64,000 bases of DNA from Mycolicibacterium lacusdiani (GTDB taxonomy: Bacteria > Actinomycetota > Actinomycetes > Mycobacteriales > Mycobacteriaceae), in NCBI RefSeq assembly GCF_021916785.1, contig NZ_JAKCFC010000002.1, forward strand, positions 62,001 through 126,000, given 5' to 3'. Shown piece by piece: positions 1-7,221 of the stretch. Under the pieces are notes generated by a model. That model did no database searches, was not told the DNA's origin, and was given only the letters and a program-made list of their open reading frames with translations. Every line of letters begins with the position of its first letter. Positions within the stretch are counted from its first letter, which is position 1. A program made the translations under genes and the position numbers.

Positions 1-434
1 TCGCAGTCGGGTGCGCCGCCGAAGCTGGTCTCGTCGGCGACGGCGATCTCCGGTGCGAGTGCTTCCCGCGTGGGTGACACCGGCTGCACCAGCAGTCGGT
101 CGCCCGGCAGTCCGGCGAGGGTGCGCAGGCCGTCGTCGTCGACGAGGAAGTAGGTCTCGGCCACGACGAGCAGGGTGTCGGGCCGTGCCGCGCGGCGCAC
201 CTCCTCGAGACTCGATGCGTCGATGACCTCGACGCCCTCCTCGCGGAGCAGCGAGACCAGAGCACGGACGCCGTCGGGGGAGGTGGACTCCGGGTCCATC
301 GGCCCGCCCGGATGGGACTCCGTCAGATACGTGGTGAGCACCGACACGGCCGTGATGACCCCGAGTGCCAGCAGCACCCAGCGGATCGTGCGCCAGCGCT
401 GGGCGATGGACTGCCCGATAGCGGTGTCGCTCAT
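1..434 (-). CDS. DUF4350 domain membrane protein (3' part outside window)
   Basis: The ATG at 434 opens a frame that runs off the left edge, giving the first ~144 residues. One transmembrane helix (about residues 18-37) follows a short basic cytoplasmic N-terminus. After it comes the SPEGVRAL segment typical of DUF4350 proteins, which carry an extracytoplasmic GATase-like fold of unknown function. The start overlaps the stop of the upstream DUF4129 gene by four bases (ATGA), so the two are translationally coupled. From memory this is the position of Rv3691 in M. tuberculosis, usually followed by a MoxR ATPase. Function is unknown. Confidence 0.8.
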   Translation of the reverse strand, partial: MSDTAIGQSIAQRWRTIRWVLLALGVITAVSVLTTYLTESHPGGPMDPESTSPDGVRALVSLLREEGVEVIDASSLEEVRRAARPDTLLVVAETYFLVDDDGLRTLAGLPGDRLLVQPVSPTREALAPEIAVADETSFGGAPDC

Positions 435-1084
435 CGGACTTCAGCCCAACCACCGCGGTCACCGCCGCCGGCGGAAGACTCGAACGCCGACGAGGCACGG
501 CTGCCCAGGTGGTCGTCCAGGTCGGCGACGAGGCGGTACTCGGCTTCGGTGCCCGGTCGCTCCCCGTAGGTGACGTCGTTGAAGGCGTCTGCCGCGCGGC
601 GCAATTCGGTGCTCAGGCCCGGGAACGGGCCGCTCGCGTCACGGGCGAGTTCGGTGGCCGTGCGGCCGGGGACGGCGGTCAGCACTGCGCTCTCCTCGAG
701 ACTTCGTGCGACGGCACGCAGCCGGTGCCGGATGGCCGCCGCCCACTCGCCGCCCGCAGCCGCCCGGTCCGCCGCGGCGCGGTGTTCGGCGGCCGTGTGT
801 TCCTGGCTGCCGAACAACGTCGCGTCGTGTCCGCGGTCGGTTCGCATGGTGCGCAGCGCTATCCGCGCGGCGACCACGATGGCGGCCGCGACGATCGCGA
901 GCAGCACCCCGATCGTGATCCAGCCGCCGGGGATCGACGCACCCTCGACCATCAGCTTGTAGACGAGGTCGTCGACCCAGTCCCCGATGCGGTCGGTCAG
1001 CGATGCCCTCGGATAGATGGGTTTGGACAGTTCCCGTTGCGCGGCGTCGCGTGCGGCATCGCCGTCGATGTCTAGAGCCGACAC
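431..1084 (-). CDS. DUF4129 domain-containing membrane protein
   Basis: The 217-residue protein starts at GTG 1084, one base past the stop of the gene before it. A single transmembrane helix sits at about residues 53-75. The C-terminal cytoplasmic part (about 130-200) fits DUF4129, a family that accompanies MoxR/DUF58/transglutaminase-type modules in actinobacteria. It forms one operon with the DUF4350 gene downstream (4-base overlap) and the Pro/Gly/Tyr-rich membrane gene upstream. The order matches Rv3689-Rv3691 as I remember it. No catalytic motif is visible; the role is unknown. Confidence 0.8.
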   Translation of the reverse strand: MSALDIDGDAARDAAQRELSKPIYPRASLTDRIGDWVDDLVYKLMVEGASIPGGWITIGVLLAIVAAAIVVAARIALRTMRTDRGHDATLFGSQEHTAAEHRAAADRAAAGGEWAAAIRHRLRAVARSLEESAVLTAVPGRTATELARDASGPFPGLSTELRRAADAFNDVTYGERPGTEAEYRLVADLDDHLGSRASSAFESSAGGGDRGGWAEVR

Positions 1085-1085
1085 G

Positions 1086-2279
1086 TCACCGCTGTGGGGT
1101 CTGCGACGTCAGCCAGAGATGGTCGGTGGAGTCCGACGGCGCGTACGGCGGGATGCCCACGCCCGTCTGCAACACCAGATCGAAGGCCTCGGCACGGATG
1201 CGGCGGTCGGTGTAGAGCAGGACGACCACGCCCGCGGTGAACGGTGCGGTGACGATCTGCCCGATCGCCGAACCGATCGACAACAGCACCAGCGCCAGCA
1301 CGGTTCCCGACGCGGACGGGTCGGTGCCGAGGAAGAGTTGCCCGCCGAGGCTGAACGGAATCGACACGGCGCCGGCGATGATCGCCGCCACCAACTGGCC
1401 AAGCAGCCAGATGCCCAGCACGCGCCAGAAGTCCTTCTTCACCAACGCGATCGAGCGCCGGATCGACGCCATCACCGGAAGGCGCTCGAGCACCGCGAGC
1501 GTGGGTGCGAAGAGCAGGATCGTCCCGAGGTAGAACAGCGCCGCTATCGCAGCCAGACCCAACGGGATCCCGAGGATCACGGCTGCGACCCCGCCGATGA
1601 TGTAGGCGACCATCGCGATGATGCCGATGACGAGACCGATGATCAGCGCCGCACCGAGCACCTCGATGCCGACGATGCCGAATAGGGCGAGCAGTCGACC
1701 GCGCACCCGGCGCCACGCGTCCGCGATGCTGATGTCGGCGCCGAAGACCGCGCGGCCGATCACGACGGTGAGCAGTCCGCTGAGCACGATCGCCGAGAGC
1801 ACCGTGGTGAGCGCCCCAAGGGTGGTGGACAGCGCGAGACCGAGGACGGTCGCGATATCCATGTCGGTGCTCTGTTCGGCGTAGTCGACGGAGGACACCG
1901 TCGCGATCGGCCCGACTTGAAGCAGCAGCGAGATGAGTTGCGCGACGACCACCACGATCGCGGTGAGCCCGAGCGTGGCCTTCGGATTGGCCCGCACGTA
2001 GGCGAACGCACCGTTGAACACGTCGGACAGCGTCAGCGGCCGCAGCGGGATGATGCCCGGCTTCAGTGGGGGAGGCGTGAACCCGCCGAACCCCGGCTGC
2101 GGCGGATAGCCCGGCGGGGGGTAACCCGGGTAGCCGGGCGGAGGTGGCGCGTATCCCGGTGGCGGTCCGTAGTAGCCCGGGGGCGGACCATACCCGGGCG
2201 GCCCGTAGGCAGGCGGCGCACCGTAGGCAGGCGTGCCGTAACCCGGGGGCGGACCGTACCCGCCGGCGTCGTTGCTCAT
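1086..2279 (-). CDS. Pro/Gly/Tyr-rich, multi-spanning membrane protein (glycerophosphodiesterase membrane-domain type)
   Basis: I chose ATG 2279 (397 residues) because the low-complexity Pro-Gly-Tyr N-terminus, about 70 residues of GYGPPPGYG-like repeats, begins there. An upstream in-frame extension would overlap the divergent gene at 2362. After the disordered N-terminus comes a LSDVFNGAF segment and about six hydrophobic helices. This layout is typical of the family annotated as glycerophosphoryl diester phosphodiesterase membrane domain, but no phosphodiesterase catalytic residues are present. It is the first gene of the operon leading to the DUF4129 and DUF4350 genes. Its Mycobacterium counterpart in this order is Rv3689. 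Confidence 0.75.
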   Translation of the reverse strand: MSNDAGGYGPPPGYGTPAYGAPPAYGPPGYGPPPGYYGPPPGYAPPPPGYPGYPPPGYPPQPGFGGFTPPPLKPGIIPLRPLTLSDVFNGAFAYVRANPKATLGLTAIVVVVAQLISLLLQVGPIATVSSVDYAEQSTDMDIATVLGLALSTTLGALTTVLSAIVLSGLLTVVIGRAVFGADISIADAWRRVRGRLLALFGIVGIEVLGAALIIGLVIGIIAMVAYIIGGVAAVILGIPLGLAAIAALFYLGTILLFAPTLAVLERLPVMASIRRSIALVKKDFWRVLGIWLLGQLVAAIIAGAVSIPFSLGGQLFLGTDPSASGTVLALVLLSIGSAIGQIVTAPFTAGVVVLLYTDRRIRAEAFDLVLQTGVGIPPYAPSDSTDHLWLTSQTPQR

Positions 2280-2361
2280 GCCCCCATCCTGTCGACAGCC
2301 GGGGGGTTTCACAACGCGTTCGATCTTCGCGCCAACCCGCCCCGGGCGTACCGTTTGGCTC

Positions 2362-2826
2362 ATGGCGGAATTCAAGGAGCGGTTGCGGGCTGATCTGACG
2401 GCGTCGATGAAGGCGCAGGACAAGCTGCGCACCGGGACGCTCCGCATGCTGCTGGCCGCAGTTCAGGCCGAGGAGGTGTCGGGCAAGGCCGCGCGCGACC
2501 TGACCGACGAGGAAGTACTCAAGGTGCTCGCCCGCGAGTCCCGCAAGCGCGGCGAGGCCGCAGAGATCTACGTGCAGAACGGACGTGGCGAACTCGCGGC
2601 CAACGAACGCGCCGAGGCCAGCGTCATCGACGAGTACCTGCCGACGCAGCTGAACGACGAAGAAGTGGCCAACGTGGCGGACACCGCGATCGCACAGGTG
2701 GCCGAGGAGATCGGGGAACGCCCCGGGATGAAGAACATGGGCCAGGTGATGAAGGCGGCGACCGCCATCGCCGCGGGCCAGGCCGACGGCTCGCGGCTGT
2801 CGGCGGCGGTCAAGCAGCGGCTCTAG
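2362..2826 (+). CDS. GatB/YqeY domain-containing protein
   Basis: A 154-residue all-helical protein. It begins MAEFKERLRADL and carries the features of the YqeY family: TLRMLLAAV near residue 28, an EYLPTQL segment in the middle and a GQADGSRLS C-terminus. The family resembles the tRNA-binding tail of GatB and may act on mischarged tRNA, though its real role is not settled. It is divergent from the membrane operon at 2279, with 82 bases between the starts, as in Rv3688c/Rv3689. Confidence 0.9.
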   Translation: MAEFKERLRADLTASMKAQDKLRTGTLRMLLAAVQAEEVSGKAARDLTDEEVLKVLARESRKRGEAAEIYVQNGRGELAANERAEASVIDEYLPTQLNDEEVANVADTAIAQVAEEIGERPGMKNMGQVMKAATAIAAGQADGSRLSAAVKQRL

Positions 2827-2859
2827 TTTTCCGCACCGCCGGGCGGGTACACGGTGGAC

Positions 2860-3846
2860 ATGACGCGTTTCGGATACACCTTGATGACAGAACAAAGCGG
2901 ACCGAAACAGCTTGTGGAGTACGCGGTTTCAGCTGAGCAAGCCGGTTTCGACTTCGAGGTGAGCAGCGACCACTTCTCGCCGTGGCTGAGCGCGCAGGGT
3001 CACGCCCCCAATGCCTGGACGATGCTGGGCGCCGTCGCGCACGCGACCCAGAACGTGGAGCTGTTCACCTACGTCACCTGTCCGACGATGCGCTACCACC
3101 CCGCAGTCGTGGCGCAGCAGGCGGCGACCCTGCAGATCCTCGCCGACGGCAGGTTCACCCTCGGCCTCGGCAGCGGTGAGAACCTGAACGAACACGTGGT
3201 GGGCAAGGGCTGGCCGACCATCGCACGCAGGCAGGACATGCTGCGCGAGGCGATCCAGATCATGCGCGAGTTGTTCACCGGCGACCTCGTCGACTGGAAG
3301 GGCGAGTACTTCGAGGTGGACTCGGCCCGACTGTGGGATGTCCCCGAGGGTGGGGTGCGCATCGCGGCGGCCGTCTCGGGGGACCGGTCGGTGGAGATCT
3401 TCGCGCCGCTCGCCGACGACCTCATCGCCGTGCAGCCCGACAAGGACGTCGTCGACAAGTGGCACCAGGCGCGCCGGGCGACCGGGCTGCCCGGTGACAT
3501 CCGGGTGGTCGGTCAGATGCCGATCTGCTGGGACCCCGACCGCGACGCTGCGGTCAGCCGCGCCCACGACCAGTTCCGCTGGTTCGCCGGCGGGTGGGCC
3601 GTCAACGCCGACCTGCCGACGACGGCAGGATTCGCCGGTGCCACGCAATTCGTGCGACCGGAGGACACTGCTTCGTCGATCCCGTGCGGGCCCGATCTGG
3701 ACGCCATCGTCGACGGCGTCCGCGAGTACAAGGACGCCGGCTTCACCGACATCGCCCTGGTCCAGGTCGGTGACGAAGGTCAGGATCGGTTCCTCGCCGA
3801 GGCCGCTCGACCGCTGCTCGACAAGCTGCGTGACGAACTCGGCTGA
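2860..3846 (+). CDS. F420-dependent LLM-class oxidoreductase (TIGR03557-like)
   Basis: A luciferase-like TIM-barrel flavin/F420 enzyme of about 328 residues. It resembles F420-dependent glucose-6-phosphate dehydrogenase-type proteins but its substrate is unknown. Recognisable parts are the N-terminal FGYTLMTEQ strand, SSDHFSPW near residue 38, the LGLGSGENLNEH loop near residue 104 and the C-terminal TDIALVQVG strand. ATG 2860 is preferred over GTG 2854 because the family starts with MTRFGYT. It lies 33 bases after YqeY in the same direction and may be cotranscribed. Cofactor F420 points to an actinobacterium. Confidence 0.85.
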   Translation: MTRFGYTLMTEQSGPKQLVEYAVSAEQAGFDFEVSSDHFSPWLSAQGHAPNAWTMLGAVAHATQNVELFTYVTCPTMRYHPAVVAQQAATLQILADGRFTLGLGSGENLNEHVVGKGWPTIARRQDMLREAIQIMRELFTGDLVDWKGEYFEVDSARLWDVPEGGVRIAAAVSGDRSVEIFAPLADDLIAVQPDKDVVDKWHQARRATGLPGDIRVVGQMPICWDPDRDAAVSRAHDQFRWFAGGWAVNADLPTTAGFAGATQFVRPEDTASSIPCGPDLDAIVDGVREYKDAGFTDIALVQVGDEGQDRFLAEAARPLLDKLRDELG

Positions 3847-3915
3847 ACGACTGGTTTAGGGTCGCCTATCCAGGGGTACATGCGCGCTTGAAGCACAAAA
3901 CCGCGAGGGGGAATT

Positions 3916-4155
3916 GTGATTTCAACGCTGATGCTCACATACGCCGTGATCGCGCTGGTCAGCGCTGTCGCAGTCTTCGTACTCAGTGACCGGGTCTCCG
4001 ATGACCGACGTCCTGCAGTTCAGCGGGCAGTGCTCAGCCTGTGCGCCGGCGCCATCTGGCCCGTACTACTGATCGGCATCGCGGAGTTCGGTTCGTTCGC
4101 GATGTACGCCAAGGTGCACGAGCACAGCGACGACCGCGCCACCGTCCTCACCTGA
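3916..4155 (+). CDS. Small two-helix membrane protein, unknown function
   Basis: A 79-residue protein starting at GTG 3916 behind a GAGGGGGAA ribosome-binding site. It has two hydrophobic helices (about residues 5-24 and 40-62) joined by a charged loop. It ends shortly before, and convergent with, the DUF6766 gene. I recognise no family. Good Shine-Dalgarno placement and helix-compatible codon use support it as real. Confidence 0.6.
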   Translation: MISTLMLTYAVIALVSAVAVFVLSDRVSDDRRPAVQRAVLSLCAGAIWPVLLIGIAEFGSFAMYAKVHEHSDDRATVLT

Positions 4156-4181
4156 GTTGGCCCGACAGCGGGCGCGCCGGA

Positions 4182-4880
4182 TCAGGCGCTCGTCTCGCCG
4201 TGCGGCGCTGCGACCGGTTTGGACTCCGCCGAACCTCGTTGGCGTAGGAATACCGATAGCGCGACGATCGCGGCGACCGCGATGAACTCGCTCTGCCAGT
4301 TCTGCATCGACTCGAACCAGAACTGCGACGTCGTGACGTACCGCCATACCGAGATGGCAGCCTGCCCGTGCTGGACCTGTTCGTCGTTGAACGCGCGGCT
4401 GCCTCCCAGGGCATGCAGGGCGATCGAGGCGAAGAACAGCACGAAGAACGCGATGGCCAGGGAGTTCTCGTACAGGGACAGCGGCCACCCGGCTCGGCGG
4501 ACCGGCCACGGCGTCCGGTCGGTCACGTCCGCGTAGCGCGGGTCCTCGTCTTGTGGCGCCGGGCTGTCGATCTGCTTGGACTCCGAGGAGCCCCGCTGGT
4601 ACAAGAATGCCGTCAACACGACGTACATGCCCATCTGAAGAAACTCGGACTCCCAGTTCTCGAAAGTGGCTTCTACGAAGTCGCCGGTGGTCAGGTATCC
4701 GATGATCGAAACCTGCTCGGCGGAGCCGTGTTCGGACTGCTCTTCGTTGTAGGTGGCGGTGCCGGCCAGGATCATCCCGACGAAGAAGACGCCGAAGAGC
4801 GCCAGACAGGCCAGCAGCAAGCCGTTGTCGTGCAGCAACGAGCGGCGGCGGTTCGCAGACGATGTGCCTTGGCGCGCCAT
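4182..4880 (-). CDS. DUF6766 family membrane protein with internal duplication
   Basis: A 232-residue integral membrane protein built of two similar halves (about residues 18-105 and 138-222). Each half has a long hydrophobic helix, a short polar loop with N/E-E-Q residues followed by H-G, a Y-hT-T segment, a N-W-x-SEF motif and a terminal helix ending QRGSxESK. The repeat is plain on inspection and indicates duplication of one four-helix unit. DUF6766 has no known function. It is convergent with the small membrane gene at 3916. Its upstream region (4881-5130) holds no other gene. Confidence 0.8.
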   Translation of the reverse strand: MARQGTSSANRRRSLLHDNGLLLACLALFGVFFVGMILAGTATYNEEQSEHGSAEQVSIIGYLTTGDFVEATFENWESEFLQMGMYVVLTAFLYQRGSSESKQIDSPAPQDEDPRYADVTDRTPWPVRRAGWPLSLYENSLAIAFFVLFFASIALHALGGSRAFNDEQVQHGQAAISVWRYVTTSQFWFESMQNWQSEFIAVAAIVALSVFLRQRGSAESKPVAAPHGETSA

Positions 4881-5133
4881 GACTGCCTCCCGTTGGACTG
4901 CGACGAAAGTCTTTCAGCCTTCCCAGTTTAGTGCCGGAAACCGTTCGCCGCCGTCGCCGCCTGCGCGCCGGATCGCAGTTTCCGCGAGCGTCCACGTAGT
5001 GTTGACATAAGACGAGCGATTGGCCGACCCCCCTGTGCCGCGCTCGTTCAGGTCTCGTCGACTCACTCCCCCCTTGAGTCGGCGAGACCGTCAGGGGATG
5101 CCTTCGCCGCAGAGCGAACTGGCCGGGGAATGC

Positions 5134-5173
5134 AAGAAGGCCCTGACCGAATGAATCGGATCAGAGCCTTCTT
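5134..5173 (-). terminator. Hairpin terminator downstream of the tRNA remnant
   Basis: Arms at 5134-5150 and 5156-5173 pair over about 16 bases with one mismatch and one bulge around a five-base loop (ATGAA). Both arms contain AAGAAGG/CCTTCTT. On the minus strand the hairpin follows the 3' end of the tRNA-Pro fragment, so it is most simply the original tRNA terminator, retained on the chromosomal side. Confidence 0.75.
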
Positions 5174-5187
5174 CTGCACCTACGCGA

Positions 5188-5231
5188 GTCGGGGTGGCGG
5201 GATTCGAACCCACGACCTCTTCGTCCCGAAC
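5188..5231 (-). other. 3' half of tRNA-Pro(GGG): att-site remnant at the edge of a genomic island
   Basis: Read on the minus strand, this stretch gives the anticodon region TTCGGGA, the 3' side of the anticodon stem, the variable loop, a full T-arm (GGTTCGAATCC) and the 3' acceptor strand of a proline tRNA with anticodon GGG. The D-arm and 5' acceptor strand are absent: sequence beyond 5231 no longer matches any tRNA. A break in the anticodon stem-loop is where tyrosine recombinases often cut tRNA genes. The displaced 3' end normally marks the island end distal to the reconstituted tRNA, so the island should extend rightwards. Confidence 0.8.
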
Positions 5232-5335
5232 CACGCCACCTGGGGTTTTGATGACGTTGGGTGCGTTGGCGGAAGCGAGTTTCCCCAGGTCAGCTGCATT
5301 GGGACGGTTGGGGTGCGCAGGCGGTGCGAAAATGT

Positions 5336-5357
5336 ACTGCGGACTGACTGCGGACTG
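5336..5357. repeat. Tandem 11-base repeat near the att remnant
   Basis: ACTGCGGACTG occurs twice in perfect head-to-tail copies (5336-5346, 5347-5357), about 105 bases inside the proposed island edge. Short direct repeats in this position resemble arm-type binding sites of tyrosine integrases; that role is inference. Confidence 0.5.
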
Positions 5358-5403
5358 GAGGCCACGTCGCGACCACCACCGTTTCTGAGTTAGGCGGAAC
5401 GTG

Positions 5404-5477
5404 AACCTTGAAATCAGAGTGTCGGTTTTCAAGGTTGACGCGCTAACCTTGAAATTACAGTTCTGGAATTCAAGCTT
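5404..5477 (+). promoter_or_regulatory. Four palindromic half-sites and promoter of the Fic gene
   Basis: AACCTTGAAA at 5404 and 5445 alternates with its complement TTTCAAGGTT at 5427 and a near copy ATTCAAGCTT at 5468. Sites 1-2 and 2-3 form perfect 10-base inverted repeats, with 13- and 8-base spacers. A possible promoter, TTGACG (5435-5440) and TACAGT (5456-5461), lies inside the array, so binding would block transcription. The likely binder is the winged-helix tail of the Fic protein itself. Confidence 0.7.
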
Positions 5478-5488
5478 GGCGAGTCGAG

Positions 5489-6667
5489 GTGGAAGCGGTG
5501 GACATCGAGGCGCTTCGTGACAGCCCGATCGGACAGCTGGTTCCGATCAGGGGTCATGACCCCCGCCTAGGCGAGGCGTACGAATACGTCGCCTACGTCC
5601 CGGACCCCCTACCGTCGAACCTCGAGCTGAAAGCCGAGACTTATGCTGCCGTCATTGACGCCGCCTCGGCAATGGCGCGTGCCGACCAGGCGTCCTCGCT
5701 GCTGCCGAACCCAAGCCTGCTCGCCCGGCCGGCCACTCGACGTGAAGCGGTAAGCACCTCCGCGCTGGAGGGCACCTACGCCTTATTGGCGGACGTGTTC
5801 GAAGCAGACTTTCTCGACGTCGGGGAACTCACCGGTTCGGTCAGCGAGGTCAGAAACTACGTCACCGCAGCTGAGCGGGCATACGACATGGTGGCCGAAG
5901 GACAACCGATATCGGTTCGGATGCTCGAGGATTTGCAGCGCGAACTATTGCGCGGGACTGCCAGTGATGGCTCGCACGCAGGCAGTGTTCGCACCACTCA
6001 GGTGTTCATCGGACTCGGCAATCAGCGTGTCATGTCGGCTCGCTTTGTGCCGCCCCCGGCCGATCATCGGCTGCTCGACGGCTTGCGGCTGTGGCAGGAC
6101 TGGATCCGGGAACCCAGCGCGATACCGACCATCATCCGAGTCGCGGTTTCGCACTACCAGTTCGAGACACTGCACCCGTTCCATGACGGCAACGGCCGTC
6201 TGGGGCGTCTCGTTATGGCTCTGCAGTTGATGAGTGCTGGTGAACTGCGCTTTCCAGTCCTGAACATCTCACCGTGGCTAGAGCAACATCGCACGGAGTA
6301 TCAGGACGGCTTGCTGCGGGTCTCGCAGACTGGCGGATGGGACAACTGGGTGTGCTTTATTTCCGCGGCCATCCATGCTGAGGCCTTGGAAGTCATCGAC
6401 CGAGTGGACAAGCTTCTTGCACTCCGCGAGGAGTTCCAGGCGATTTTGCACGGAGCTAAAGGGGTCTCGCTCCGGATCGCCGACGACCTGATCGGTTACC
6501 CCATGATCACTGCGTCGGCTGCGGCGGCGCTCCACGGCGTGTCCTACCAGGCCGCGAACACCGCTATCACCAAGCTGGTCGATAAAGGGATACTCCGGCA
6601 AAGGACTGCGGGACGATACGACCGAATTTTTCAATGTGACGGTGTCCTGGCGGCGCTGGAGTACTGA
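5489..6667 (+). CDS. Fic/DOC family AMP-transferase-type protein with N-terminal inhibitory motif and C-terminal winged helix
   Basis: A 392-residue protein starting at GTG 5489. Residues 229-240 are the full Fic active-site loop, HPFHDGNGRLGR, with catalytic His229 and the anion-binding GNGR. Residues 90-95 (TSALEG) match the inhibitory S/T-x-x-x-E-G/N motif, placing it with class II Fic proteins whose inhibitory helix precedes the core. The tail (about 325-392) looks like a winged helix-turn-helix. Fic enzymes usually transfer AMP from ATP to a protein hydroxyl. The palindromic half-sites just upstream suggest autoregulation. It is the first gene inside the proposed island; a defence or toxin-like role is possible but unproven. 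Confidence 0.88.
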   Translation: MEAVDIEALRDSPIGQLVPIRGHDPRLGEAYEYVAYVPDPLPSNLELKAETYAAVIDAASAMARADQASSLLPNPSLLARPATRREAVSTSALEGTYALLADVFEADFLDVGELTGSVSEVRNYVTAAERAYDMVAEGQPISVRMLEDLQRELLRGTASDGSHAGSVRTTQVFIGLGNQRVMSARFVPPPADHRLLDGLRLWQDWIREPSAIPTIIRVAVSHYQFETLHPFHDGNGRLGRLVMALQLMSAGELRFPVLNISPWLEQHRTEYQDGLLRVSQTGGWDNWVCFISAAIHAEALEVIDRVDKLLALREEFQAILHGAKGVSLRIADDLIGYPMITASAAAALHGVSYQAANTAITKLVDKGILRQRTAGRYDRIFQCDGVLAALEY

Positions 6668-7221
6668 CGTTCGGCCGGGACGGCCCTTTCGGCCTGCGAT
6701 CCTGATGATGCGCAGCGCAAGATGACAACTGCGAAAGACCCTCGCGGACCTCGCGTGCCTCGTTGACGCTGGTTAGAGTGCGAGCGCCGATGGTGGCAAC
6801 GGGAGGGCTCGTCGGCGCCCGCCAAACTCGGCGAAGGTTTCGCGAGGCTCGACGTTGAAACACGGCAAGTCCGACGCCCAGCCGGTTCAGGAATTAGCCA
6901 CAGAAGCGATGACCTCGATCGCGACCGCGGCCGGCACCGACCTCGGAAAGCAATTATTGAGGCGGCACTGCCCCTGATGGCCTAAAGATTCTTCGACGTC
7001 AGCTGCCCCTGCAGCCGCGTCGTCAAGAGCGGCGCAAACCACGGTGAGGCCGCAGCGCGATCACCGGCCGATTCGTGACGGCGACGGGCCCCGGCACATC
7101 ATTCGGATACGGCGGTGACGTAGCGCGGATGAGCGTTAGGCGGGGGCGGCCGATGTTGTTTGGCTGCCCTTGTGCCCTGTTTCTAACCTTCCGCCGCGCC
7201 TCTGCGAGGCAGAGTAGTGCG
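6668..7221. other. Gene-free stretch between the Fic and DUF3644 genes
   Basis: No convincing gene is visible. A short GGCC-rich hairpin follows the Fic stop at about 6672-6693. A 40-codon frame (6855-6977, TTG start, weak ribosome-binding site) has a plausible amphipathic composition but no recognisable homology, and I do not call it. The DUF3644 frame is open upstream to 7075, but the ATG at 7222 is the best start. Confidence 0.4.

Noticed and set aside
2060..2279. Repetitive GGCGG-rich stretch as a possible repeat or PE/PPE gene
   Set aside because: It encodes the Pro/Gly/Tyr-rich N-terminus of the membrane protein; no PE or PPE motif is present.
1072..2895. A 607-codon minus-strand frame lying over the membrane protein and antisense to YqeY
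   Set aside because: It is Arg/Ala/Gly-rich shadow text in a high-GC region, without a family match or start signal; the two genes beneath it are well supported.
5404..5477. Spaced repeats as a CRISPR array
   Set aside because: Only four 10-base units in alternating orientation with spacers of 8-13 bases; this is an operator pattern.
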